DNA from: Actinobacteria bacterium BACL4 MAG-120820-bin23
GTDB taxonomy: Bacteria; Actinomycetota; Actinomycetes; Nanopelagicales; Nanopelagicaceae
Direction of reading: 5' to 3'
Assembly (NCBI GenBank): GCA_001437855.1
Contig: LIBD01000043.1
Coordinates: 1-7,218 of the forward strand
Length of the DNA stretch: 7,218 nt
Shown: one piece after another, positions 1 through 6,999 of the stretch
Numbering within the stretch: the first letter of the stretch is position 1
Layout of the letters: each line of letters opens with the position of its first letter
The notes under the pieces: model-generated
The model's database searches: none
Seen by the model: only the letters and a program-made list of their open reading frames with translations
Told to the model about the DNA's origin: nothing
Program-made: the position numbers and the translations under genes

Positions 1-1647
1 CTCTTCCCTGTTTGCCTTTTGAATATTGGTAAGAGAGCCAAACTTATCGGCTAATGCCTTGGCACTTGTTGGTCCAACATGTCTAATTGATAACGCAACT
101 AACACACGCCAAAGCGGTCTAGTTTTTGCTAATTCTAAGCCAGCGATAAACCGATCTGCAATTACACTTCTTGTGCCATCTTTTTTAACAAAAAATTCTG
201 ATTTGCTTAAATCTTTTAGGGTTAAGGAAAATAGATCACCTTCATCTACTACTAATTTATCACTGAGCAACGCAGTAGCTGCTTCATAACCAAGTACATC
301 AATATCTAAGGCACTTCTTGAGCCAATATAAAATAATCGTTCTACTACTTGAGCAGGACAGCTCTGCGAGTTAGGGCACCTAATATCAACATCACCCGCA
401 CTCATTGCTCGCAATTTAGATCCGCAATCAGGACATTTGGTTGGCATGACAAACGCGCGCTCTGTGCCATCTCGTTTTTCAATTATTGGTGCTAAAACTT
501 CAGGTATTACATCACCTGCTTTTCGAATTAAAACTGTGTCACCGATTAAGACACCTTTTCTTATTATTTCTTGGCTGTTATGTAATGTGGCATTGGTGAC
601 TGTTGATCCAGCCACTTTCACTGGCTCCATAAAGGCAAATGGCGTCACTCGACCAGTCCTACCAACGCTGACACGAATATCAATTAATTTAGTACTTACC
701 TGCTCTGGCGGATATTTATAAGCAATCGCCCATTTAGGAGCTCGTGAGGTAAAGCCCAAAGTATTTTGAACATCAATTTCATTTACCTTGATAACTACAC
801 CATCTATTTCGTGTTCGACATTATGACGATTTTTCTCATACTCATCGATAAATTCTTTAACCTGTTTTCGATCTGAAACTACTTCATATCTCTGGCTGGT
901 TGGCAGGCCCCAACCTTTTAATAATTCATATGCTTTAGATTGTTTATCAAATGAGATTCCAGTGGCTGCTCCAATTCCATGTACAACTAAATCAAGGGGC
1001 CGGCTAGCGGTGATCTTTGGATCCTTTTGCCGCAGCGATCCAGCAGCTGCATTTCTTGGATTTGCAAACCTTGGCTTACCAAGATCTACTAATGAATCAT
1101 TTAAGTCATCAAAAGCTTTTAGTGGAAAGAAAATTTCCCCTCGAACCTCAAGTTGCTTTGGAATATTTTTACCGATTAATTCAGTTGGTACTGATTTAAT
1201 TGTTTTAACATTTAAAGTTACATCTTCACCGGTAGCGCCATTGCCTCGAGTTAGCGCTCTACTTAATCGACCATTTTCATAAAGTAAATTGATCGCTAAC
1301 CCATCCACTTTAACTTCGCATAACCAGGTGTTTTTAATCCCTGCCTTATCAATGCGATCAAACCAAGTATCTAATTCACCATCATCAAAGACGTTATCTA
1401 AGCTCATCATCTTTTCAATATGGTCATATTGCGCAAAGCTGGTGGAAAACCCACCCCCCACCTCTAATGTTGGCGAGCTTTCAAGTTTGTATTGCGGATA
1501 CTTACGCTCTAGTTCAAGTAATTGATTCCATAACTTATCAAAAGCGGCATCAGTAATTGATGGGTCATCTAAAACATAATACTTAAATTGATGATCTCTG
1601 ATCTCTTCCGATAATTCTTGAATCTTATGCCTAATTTCAGCACTCAT
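1..1647 (-). CDS. ligA: NAD-dependent DNA ligase LigA, 3' end cut off by the window
   Basis: LigA seals 5'-phosphate/3'-hydroxyl nicks in duplex DNA using NAD+, in replication and repair. The minus frame is open from ATG at 1647 to the window edge, giving 549 residues of roughly 670-700 usual for the family. The N-terminal Ia region, which binds the NMN half of NAD+, covers about 1-70 (FKYYVLDDPSITDAAFDKL at 21-39). The adenylation domain carries the AMP-accepting lysine K113 in EVKVDG, then EVRGEIFF (167-174), EIDGVVIKV (280-288) and KWAIAYKYP (305-313). An OB fold follows from about 320, with VSVGRTGRVTP at 327-336. A four-cysteine zinc finger has C405, C408, C424 and C430. The helix-hairpin-helix region starts near 440 and includes RHVGPTSAKAL. 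The rest of that region and the expected C-terminal BRCT domain lie outside. One base separates the start from the mnmA stop (TAATATG), and there is no clear ribosome binding site, so translation is probably coupled to mnmA. I see no frameshift. Confidence 0.97.
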   Translation of the reverse strand, partial: MSAEIRHKIQELSEEIRDHQFKYYVLDDPSITDAAFDKLWNQLLELERKYPQYKLESSPTLEVGGGFSTSFAQYDHIEKMMSLDNVFDDGELDTWFDRIDKAGIKNTWLCEVKVDGLAINLLYENGRLSRALTRGNGATGEDVTLNVKTIKSVPTELIGKNIPKQLEVRGEIFFPLKAFDDLNDSLVDLGKPRFANPRNAAAGSLRQKDPKITASRPLDLVVHGIGAATGISFDKQSKAYELLKGWGLPTSQRYEVVSDRKQVKEFIDEYEKNRHNVEHEIDGVVIKVNEIDVQNTLGFTSRAPKWAIAYKYPPEQVSTKLIDIRVSVGRTGRVTPFAFMEPVKVAGSTVTNATLHNSQEIIRKGVLIGDTVLIRKAGDVIPEVLAPIIEKRDGTERAFVMPTKCPDCGSKLRAMSAGDVDIRCPNSQSCPAQVVERLFYIGSRSALDIDVLGYEAATALLSDKLVVDEGDLFSLTLKDLSKSEFFVKKDGTRSVIADRFIAGLELAKTRPLWRVLVALSIRHVGPTSAKALADKFGSLTNIQKANREE

Positions 1648-1648
1648 A

Positions 1649-2734
1649 TTAAATCGTTTCGCAGATAGTGGCAGAGCCAATTACTCGATCACCATCATAA
1701 ATAACTAATGCCTGCCCGGTGGCCAAACCAAAGACTGGCTCATCTAAGTTTGCAATTAAATTTTGACCATCAAATTTATAACTTGTGGTAAGTGGTGAGC
1801 CATGTGCTCTTACCTGCGCAAATCCTCTTAACTCTTGATTAACTTCAGGAGTTGCACCACACCAAACTGGTGGGGTAGCAATAATTGTATTTATCGCCAA
1901 ATTTTCATGTGTACCCACCACGACCGTATTACTCTTAGGTTCAATTTTTAATACATATCTTGGTTCACCGCTTTTATCAGGCACAGTTAATGCTAAACCG
2001 CGGCGCTGACCTATCGTGTAGGTATAAGCACCTTTGTGCTCACCTAGTTTGTTCCCACTTTGATCAAGAATATCGCCAGTTTCACTTCCTAATTTGTCCC
2101 GCAACCAGCCAGCGTTATCACCAGATGGCACAAAACAAATGTCATGTGAATCAGGTTTATTTGCAACAAATAACCCTCGCTGCCTAGCCTCTTTCCTGGT
2201 ATCAGTTTTAACCGTATCACCGAGTGGAAATATTGCACCTTCAATTTGATCTCTTCTTAAAACTGCTAATACATAGGATTGATCTTTCTCAATATCTGCT
2301 GCTCGATGTAATGTTTTTCCATCTGGGCCATCTTTAGTGAGTGCATAATGACCGGTAACTACACCATCAAAACCCAATGCTTTAGCTCGATCTAACACAG
2401 CTTCAAATTTGATTTTCTCATTACATCGCAAACACGGATTAGGAGTTCGGCCTGCTTGATACTCAGATAAAAAGTTTTCAACTACTCCTTTGTGAAACTC
2501 CTCTGCCATATCCCAGATATAAAAAGGTATGCCAATTACATCAGCGGCCCGTCTGGCATCATGTGAATCTTCAATTGTGCAACAACCTCTAGCCCCGGAT
2601 CGATACTTTTGTGGATTACTAGATAAGGCAAGGTGCACACCAACTACTTCATAACCGGCATCAACGGCTCGGGCAGCAGCAACTGCAGAATCAACCCCAC
2701 CACTCATTGCTGCGATTACCTTTAATTTTGTCAT
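1649..2734 (-). CDS. mnmA: tRNA-specific 2-thiouridylase MnmA (TrmU)
   Basis: MnmA adenylates and then thiolates C2 of the wobble uridine (U34) in tRNAs for Glu, Gln and Lys, taking persulfide sulfur that originates from a cysteine desulfurase. It is a 361-residue cytosolic protein, normal length for the family. The N-terminal PP-loop ATPase motif SGGVDS is at residues 11-16. The loop PNPCLRCNEKIKF puts C104 where E. coli has Cys102, and TGHY is at 127-130. The second active cysteine, the persulfide carrier (E. coli Cys199), is C200 in SHDICFVPSGD. YTIGQRRGL (239-247) begins the central domain, and the C-terminal beta-barrel ends with FGLATGQALVIYDGD. CCTIEDSHDARRAAD (51-65) is typical of actinobacterial members. 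The ATG overlaps the desulfurase stop by 4 bases (ATGA), and GGGA lies a few bases upstream as a modest ribosome binding site. The adjacent desulfurase is very likely its sulfur donor. Confidence 0.97.
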   Translation of the reverse strand: MTKLKVIAAMSGGVDSAVAAARAVDAGYEVVGVHLALSSNPQKYRSGARGCCTIEDSHDARRAADVIGIPFYIWDMAEEFHKGVVENFLSEYQAGRTPNPCLRCNEKIKFEAVLDRAKALGFDGVVTGHYALTKDGPDGKTLHRAADIEKDQSYVLAVLRRDQIEGAIFPLGDTVKTDTRKEARQRGLFVANKPDSHDICFVPSGDNAGWLRDKLGSETGDILDQSGNKLGEHKGAYTYTIGQRRGLALTVPDKSGEPRYVLKIEPKSNTVVVGTHENLAINTIIATPPVWCGATPEVNQELRGFAQVRAHGSPLTTSYKFDGQNLIANLDEPVFGLATGQALVIYDGDRVIGSATICETI

Positions 2735-3888
2735 TTTTTCCCAGATGCAGCTTTTGATCTTGCAACTACTGTGGCAATTACCGAGCCAAGTTTTGCAATC
2801 TCATTAATAGTATTTGAATAACTAAGTGAAAATCTCAAAGTAGATGTGGTTTCATCCTCGGTTAATCCCATTGCCATTAAGACATGGCTTGGCCGCTGCA
2901 CACCAGCGCTGCAAGCTGAGCCGGTAGAGCAGGCGATGCCTTCACCATCTAATAACAAAAGTAGTCCTTCAGAATCGGTCTTAGGAAAGGTAATGGAAAC
3001 AATGCCCGGCAAACTTTTCACCTGATCCCCATTTACCCAAGCATCTGGGATATTTTTCTTAATTGTTTGAATTAACTCTGATTTTAACTCTCTAATCTTT
3101 AACTCACGCTCTTTTCTATTATCAACGGCATTTGCAGCTGCGGCAGCAAATGAGATGATGCCGGGTGCGTTAAAGGTGCCACTTCGTAAATCTCGCTCCT
3201 GCCCGCCACCATGCAACACCGGTTCGATATCTAAACCTTTGCGTAAAATTAACGCAGCAACCCCTAATGGCCCACCAATTTTATGAGCACTTATAGTGGC
3301 TGCTGTGACCCCTAATTTTTTAAAGGAGAGCTCTACTTTTCCAAAACTTTGTACACAATCTGAGTGAACTGGAATATCGCCAGCAATTTTTACTACCTGG
3401 TTGATATCTTGAATAGTCCCTACCTCATTATTTGCATGCATAATTGAGATTAAAGCAATATTATTTTTATGCTCTTCAACTCGGGTAGCTAATTGTTTAA
3501 GATCTACAAAGCCATTTCGATCTACATCAATTGCCACTACCTGTGCCCCCTCATGCTCTGCCAGCCAAGTGATTGGATCGGCAACAGCATGGTGCTCAAA
3601 GGTTGAGGTAATTATTACTTTCTTATTCTTCTTCACTCCCAGCCAATACAAACCTTTGATGGCCAGATTATTTGCCTCCGTACCAGTTGCGGTAAAGATG
3701 ACCTCACTTGGCGCGCAATCAATTGCTTGCGCGATTTGCTCTCTAGCTTGCTCTAAATCTTTTCTAACTGATCGACCAGCTGAGTGTAAGGATGAGGCAT
3801 TGCCTAATTTTTTTATTGCATCAGTTAAGGCTGCAATCGCGGGCTCAACCATGGTAGTGGTAGCAGCATGATCAAAATAGATAGGCAC
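2731..3888 (-). CDS. iscS: PLP-dependent cysteine desulfurase, NifS/IscS type
   Basis: This 385-residue enzyme removes sulfur from L-cysteine, giving alanine and an enzyme persulfide passed on for tRNA thiolation and possibly Fe-S clusters. It is a fold-type I aminotransferase-like protein. The N terminus YFDHAATT is canonical. H99 (EHHAV) should stack on PLP, HANNEVGT is at 151-158, D177 and Q180 (HSDCVQSFGK) contact the cofactor ring, and K203 (SAHKIGGP) forms the Schiff base. RSGTFNAPG is at 235-243. The mobile loop GSACSAG carries the catalytic C326, and R352 (LRFSLSYSNT) should bind the substrate carboxylate. The start is GTG at 3888, because the same frame has a TAG two codons upstream; no ribosome binding site is obvious. 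It begins 37 bases after etfA and shares ATGA with mnmA. No iscU, sufU or iscR is adjacent, which suggests tRNA thiolation as the main job (inference). The symbol follows the mycobacterial naming; a NifS label would fit equally well. Confidence 0.95.
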   Translation of the reverse strand: MPIYFDHAATTTMVEPAIAALTDAIKKLGNASSLHSAGRSVRKDLEQAREQIAQAIDCAPSEVIFTATGTEANNLAIKGLYWLGVKKNKKVIITSTFEHHAVADPITWLAEHEGAQVVAIDVDRNGFVDLKQLATRVEEHKNNIALISIMHANNEVGTIQDINQVVKIAGDIPVHSDCVQSFGKVELSFKKLGVTAATISAHKIGGPLGVAALILRKGLDIEPVLHGGGQERDLRSGTFNAPGIISFAAAAANAVDNRKERELKIRELKSELIQTIKKNIPDAWVNGDQVKSLPGIVSITFPKTDSEGLLLLLDGEGIACSTGSACSAGVQRPSHVLMAMGLTEDETTSTLRFSLSYSNTINEIAKLGSVIATVVARSKAASGKK

Positions 3889-3925
3889 TTGCTAAGTCTA
3901 AAGGCAAGAGTTGATGGGTAAGTAA

Positions 3926-4870
3926 TTAACCTTTACGGGCCTTGATTTTTTCCGTGGCCTGCGGCAAAACATTAAACAAATCACCAATAACTGCAAAATC
4001 TGCAATCTCAAGAATTGGGGCCTCTGGATCTTTATTAATTGCCACAATTGTTTTTGAAGTCTGCATGCCAGCACGATGTTGGATCGCACCAGATATTCCA
4101 GCTGCAACATATAGTTGTGGTGAAACTGTTTTGCCAGTTTGGCCTACTTGATGTGAGTGTGGATACCAACCAGCATCAGTTGCTGCACGGGATGCACCAA
4201 CGGCAGCACCTAATGCATCAGCTAATGCTTCAACTGGTTTGAAATCACCATTTGTGCCACGACCACCTGAAACCACAATCGAGGCTTCAGTTAACTCTGG
4301 CCGGCCACCTTTTACCGCAGCAGTTGCACTAGAGATGGTGGCAAGTTTTGCTGAATCAGAGATATTAACTGCAAACTCTTCAACTACCGGGTTTGAGGTA
4401 GCTGCGATTGGCTCGATTGAGTTAGCTCTTAAAGTAATTATTGGTACACCAGTTGTAACTGCTGAGTGCACAGTGGTTGAGCCACCAAATACTGATTGTG
4501 TAGTAATTAAATCTTTATCTACGCCAACTGCATCGGTAATAATTCCAGAGTTGGTTTTAACCGCTACCCGGGCTGCAATCTCTTTGCCGTTAGCGGATGA
4601 GGTAATAAGTAAGGCATTTGGTTTTTTATCAGCAATAATTTGCGCTAGCCCATCTGCAATAGCTGCCACGCCAAACTTATCCCAATCACCACTTGCAGTA
4701 ATCACCTTATCTACCGACAAGGTATTTAGCTGCGCAACTATCTCACCCGGATTTGCAGCAAAGACAACGGCAATAGATTCACCAATATTTTTCGCAAAGG
4801 TGGCCAGCTCACTGCTTGCTTTAGCGATTTTGCCACCAGAGTGATCGACTAAAAATATAACGGTGCTCAT
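3926..4870 (-). CDS. etfA: Electron transfer flavoprotein alpha subunit (FixB/EtfA)
   Basis: EtfA is the FAD-binding subunit of the soluble ETF heterodimer, which accepts electrons from acyl-CoA-type dehydrogenases and hands them to ETF:quinone oxidoreductase. The 314-residue length is normal. Domain I covers about 1-185. The C-terminal FAD domain has the full set of expected motifs: VSGGRGTNGDF (200-210), SRAATDAGW with R228 matching human alpha-Arg249, VGQTGKTVSPQLY with T245 matching alpha-Thr266, GISGAIQHRAGM with H265 matching alpha-His286, the ETF signature INKDPEAPI (279-287), and VIGDLFNVLP near the end. The start is ATG at 4870, overlapping the etfB stop as ATGA. A purine-rich GGAAAAGAGA five bases upstream could act as the ribosome binding site. 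The length and motifs fit a housekeeping ETF; a bifurcating (Fix-type) ETF is possible but no fixC or fixX partner is visible. Confidence 0.97.
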   Translation of the reverse strand: MSTVIFLVDHSGGKIAKASSELATFAKNIGESIAVVFAANPGEIVAQLNTLSVDKVITASGDWDKFGVAAIADGLAQIIADKKPNALLITSSANGKEIAARVAVKTNSGIITDAVGVDKDLITTQSVFGGSTTVHSAVTTGVPIITLRANSIEPIAATSNPVVEEFAVNISDSAKLATISSATAAVKGGRPELTEASIVVSGGRGTNGDFKPVEALADALGAAVGASRAATDAGWYPHSHQVGQTGKTVSPQLYVAAGISGAIQHRAGMQTSKTIVAINKDPEAPILEIADFAVIGDLFNVLPQATEKIKARKG

Positions 4871-5676
4871 GCCAATCTCTTTTCCACCAGAAAATCAAAT
4901 AATTTTTCGCCGCCAGATCCTTCATCAGTTAACTTAACGCCAGCACCTCGAGCAGGTCTTGGTAGAGCATCTTTTACTGTGCTCCAGGCAGCAGATGCAC
5001 CCACGGCGGTGGCAGCAAGTCCGGTATCTGCTAAAGACATAGTGGTAATAGTTTTTTTCTTAGCCGCCATAATTCCTTTAAAGGATGGATATCTTGGCTC
5101 ATTAATTTTTTCAACCACCGAAAGTACTGCTGGAAATGATGCACCAATTACTTGGTTTCCAAACTCAGTAATTCTTTCTACCTCAACCTTTTTTGCAGCT
5201 GGATCAACTGCAACCTTGCCGGCAAATGTTAATTGCGCCCAAGATAGACGCTCAGCAATCATTGCTGGCACCACACTCATTCTGGCATCGGTGCTTTCGG
5301 TGCCACAAAGTACTAAATCATAATTACCTTTTTTAATTACCTCAGCTAGTACTAAAGATGTAGCTAGCGCATCAGAGCCTGCCAGGGCGGCATCACTAAT
5401 TAATATTGCATCATCTGTGCCCATTGATAAAGCTTTTCTAATTGCTTCAGTTGCACGCTCTGGTCCCATTGAAATCAAAGTAATTGAGTGCCCACTTGCT
5501 TCCCCGGCCTCTTTTGTTGGTGAGTTTGCCTCCACAATTCGCAGCGCCTCTTCAACTGCATACTCATCTAAATCATTTAATACCGCATCAACATTTGCTC
5601 TATCTAGGACGCCGCCAGCCATTTTTTTCTCAGCCCAAGAATCTGGAACCTGTTTGATGCAGACTGCGATTTTCAT
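4867..5676 (-). CDS. etfB: Electron transfer flavoprotein beta subunit (FixA/EtfB)
   Basis: EtfB is the partner of EtfA. It binds a structural AMP (or a second FAD in bifurcating forms) and provides the loop that docks onto dehydrogenases. The protein has 269 residues, slightly longer than the commonest 250-260. It opens with MKIAVCIKQVPD (1-12), has NDLDEYAVEEALR (34-46), and the nucleotide-binding segment LCGTESTDARMSVVPAMIAERL (123-144). The beta-subunit signature and recognition loop INEPRYPSFKGIMAAKKK is at 191-208. An alanine/serine-rich linker (about 215-232) precedes the C-terminal tail. Start ATG at 5676 is supported by the conserved N terminus; there is no recognisable ribosome binding site. 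It lies 49 bases after the SIMPL-domain gene, with an inverted repeat in the gap, and overlaps etfA by 4 bases, which fits equimolar, coupled synthesis of the two subunits. No acyl-CoA dehydrogenase or ETF:quinone oxidoreductase gene is in the window. Confidence 0.97.
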   Translation of the reverse strand: MKIAVCIKQVPDSWAEKKMAGGVLDRANVDAVLNDLDEYAVEEALRIVEANSPTKEAGEASGHSITLISMGPERATEAIRKALSMGTDDAILISDAALAGSDALATSLVLAEVIKKGNYDLVLCGTESTDARMSVVPAMIAERLSWAQLTFAGKVAVDPAAKKVEVERITEFGNQVIGASFPAVLSVVEKINEPRYPSFKGIMAAKKKTITTMSLADTGLAATAVGASAAWSTVKDALPRPARGAGVKLTDEGSGGEKLFDFLVEKRLA

Positions 5677-5690
5677 ACCACGATGTTACT

Positions 5691-5714
5691 GGATAGTAAT
5701 ATTTTTTGCTATCC
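5691..5714. repeat. Inverted repeat between the SIMPL gene and etfB
   Basis: Read on the plus strand, GGATAG (5691-5696) pairs with CTATCC (5709-5714). The stem extends inward through a wobble or mismatch to two further A-T pairs, leaving a short AT-only loop. It fills half of the 49-base gap and ends 14 bases before the etfB ATG. No T-run follows it in the direction of transcription, so it is not a standard intrinsic terminator. It could be an operator or an mRNA hairpin adjusting etfBA expression or stability. Confidence 0.35.
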
Positions 5715-5725
5715 CGTTTTGCGGT

Positions 5726-6469
5726 TTAACTGGTTTTAAAACTGGCAGAGAGTGTGACATTGACCGTCTTGTCGATTGTTGAAACATCATAAAAACCACC
5801 AGCTGAGCGATCTAGTGAATCTCTAGTTGTTACCTGAGTTGGTCCAGTTGAGACTGATAGCAAAGCGCCAACCTCGCCCCCGACCGCTTCGGTAATTGCC
5901 GTTGCTCGTTCCTTAGCATCTGACATAGCAGCTGCTAATAACTTAGCCCGCATCTGATCTAGCGTTGAAAGATAATAAGCCGGTCCATAATTTCCAACAT
6001 TAACTCCAGTTGCCAGCAGTGAACCAATGTCATTACTTAACCTAGCTACTAATTGCACATCCTTGGTTCTAACTGTCACAGTTCGATAAGCCTGGTAGGC
6101 AAGAATTCGACCAGTTGGATTGCCATTGTTGTACTCACTGACTGCGTTGCTATTAATTGGTCCAAGTTCAATCTGATCTGCGCTAACGCCACCATCTAGT
6201 AAATACTTTTTTAACGCCTCCGCTGATGAGTCAATCTTTTTTACCGATGAGGCAAGTGTGACTTGAGATTCATTTAAATTTAGACTCCAGACCGCATTAT
6301 CTGCCTTTGCATTCTCAGATGCTGTGCCGGTTACAGTGATCGCATTGCCAGCACGGGCTGCTAAACCAGTTCCAACTTGAAAAAGTCCAAGGGTTAAGCC
6401 AGAGGATAAAATTGCAGCAGCTAAAATTGCGGCGGCAAATTTAATCCGATCACTTGCTTCAAAGTTCAT
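5726..6469 (-). CDS. SIMPL-domain (DUF541, YggE/BP26-like) membrane-anchored protein
   Basis: The family has no agreed biochemical role; members are exported or periplasmic-facing and have been linked to stress tolerance and, for BP26, to oligomeric channel-like assemblies. From ATG at 6469 the protein has 247 residues. Residues 10-38 form one hydrophobic stretch rich in Ala, Ile and Leu, read as an uncleaved anchor or signal segment. The SIMPL domain follows: AITVTGTASENAKADNAVW (43-61), a helix EALKKYLLDGGVSADQIE (84-101), AYRTVTVRTKDVQLVARL (127-144), the hallmark helix MSDAKERATAITEAVGGEVG (182-201), and a final strand TVNVTLSASF (235-244). There is no C-terminal cargo domain. An in-frame TTG two codons upstream (6475) is an alternative start with GGAT about six bases before it; ATG is preferred on codon grounds only. 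It follows the DUF3145 gene by 9 bases, so the two are almost certainly co-transcribed. Confidence 0.88.
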   Translation of the reverse strand: MNFEASDRIKFAAAILAAAILSSGLTLGLFQVGTGLAARAGNAITVTGTASENAKADNAVWSLNLNESQVTLASSVKKIDSSAEALKKYLLDGGVSADQIELGPINSNAVSEYNNGNPTGRILAYQAYRTVTVRTKDVQLVARLSNDIGSLLATGVNVGNYGPAYYLSTLDQMRAKLLAAAMSDAKERATAITEAVGGEVGALLSVSTGPTQVTTRDSLDRSAGGFYDVSTIDKTVNVTLSASFKTS

Positions 6470-6478
6470 GGTCAAATC

Positions 6479-6982
6479 TTATCCACTTTTACTAACACTT
6501 TCGGCCATACCGGAGGCGAGCGCGAGTCGATATGGTTCTAACTCAATCTCCCACTGCATACCCAGTGCACTCTCAAGATTACTTTTAAGCATCTTATGTG
6601 AGTAAGAGTTATTTATGATCTGATTTAACTGATTTTCATTTATCACTACATCCCCATTTGATGCCAGTGATGCTTGATGTAATCCTAAATCTGGAGTTAT
6701 GCGATATAAAATTGCATCTGTGGTTAATAGATTTACCTGTCTGATTTCAAAGCGAATGTAGTGCCAGCCCTTAAGTGCGATAGCTAGCTTGTCTGCTACT
6801 GGATGCTGGCTTTTATACTCAAGCTCCATTGCCAATGAACCTGGTGATAGTGGTTGTTTAACCCAGGCGATTTTGACTACCTGGTTTAGCTGTTGATTTA
6901 GCGCCCACCCAATATGCTCAGTTAGCGCAGCCGGCGCAGAGTAAATATGTATTCGCCCAGCATAGATTTGCCTCTTACTCAC
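6479..6982 (-). CDS. DUF3145 family protein (actinobacterial, function unknown)
   Basis: This is a 167-residue soluble protein of about the family's normal size, with no signal peptide or membrane segment. I assign it to DUF3145 from remembered family motifs: GRIHIYSAPAALTEHIGWAL (9-28) matches the usual N-terminal 'VHSAPSALCPHVEWA' pattern, SPGSLAMELEYK (46-57) the 'PGTWRAELSW' region, ALKGWHYIRFEI (69-80) the 'ALRGWQRLRFEV' region, ITPDLGLHQASLASNGDVVINENQL (95-119) the 'TPALGIFHAMTGVHGDVMVPEDRL' region, and LGMQWEIELEPYRLA (140-154) the 'LLGTAWDDELEPFRYA' region. The tail after residue 155 is diverged. The family is essentially confined to Actinobacteria and often sits beside fabF in high-GC genomes; no lipid gene is seen here. 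Start is GTG at 6982: the frame has a TAA five codons upstream, and AAAGGCAGG lies five bases before it. A promoter candidate sits about 70 bases upstream, making this the probable first gene of the transcript. Confidence 0.85.
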   Translation of the reverse strand: MSKRQIYAGRIHIYSAPAALTEHIGWALNQQLNQVVKIAWVKQPLSPGSLAMELEYKSQHPVADKLAIALKGWHYIRFEIRQVNLLTTDAILYRITPDLGLHQASLASNGDVVINENQLNQIINNSYSHKMLKSNLESALGMQWEIELEPYRLALASGMAESVSKSG

Positions 6983-6987
6983 CAGTA

Positions 6988-6996
6988 CCTGCCTTT
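6988..6996 (-). promoter_or_regulatory. Ribosome binding site of the DUF3145 gene
   Basis: AAAGGCAGG on the minus strand ends five bases before the GTG at 6982. It decides the start, since GTG is also the first start codon after an in-frame TAA (6997-6995). It is the clearest ribosome binding site in the window. The preceding bases (6995-7000) can pair with 7033-7038 (TTAGAT with ATCTAA), which might partly bury the site in the leader; the 32-base loop makes that weak. Confidence 0.5.
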
Positions 6997-6999
6997 AGA

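Noticed and set aside
26..1525. Several plus-strand frames of 60-106 codons opposite ligA
   Set aside because: They are antisense to a continuous, motif-complete LigA frame and resemble no protein I know.
1..1647. Possible broken ligA, because no stop codon is seen for the frame
   Set aside because: The frame reads without interruption from the ATG to base 1, and all expected motifs come in order. The missing stop is only the window edge.
3898..4110. Minus-strand 70-codon frame within the etfA 3' region
   Set aside because: It is out of frame with the conserved FAD domain of etfA and rich in Leu and Gln from frame-shifted reading; it is a shadow.
4239..4844. Plus-strand open frame of 201 codons opposite etfA
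   Set aside because: It lies fully antisense to etfA, whose motifs are intact and family-typical. The frame stays open because of the codon pattern of the real gene, and it has no recognisable domain.
5691..5714. Intrinsic terminator after the SIMPL-domain gene
   Set aside because: The stem is short and not GC-rich, and no T-run follows on the minus strand; the next gene starts 14 bases later.
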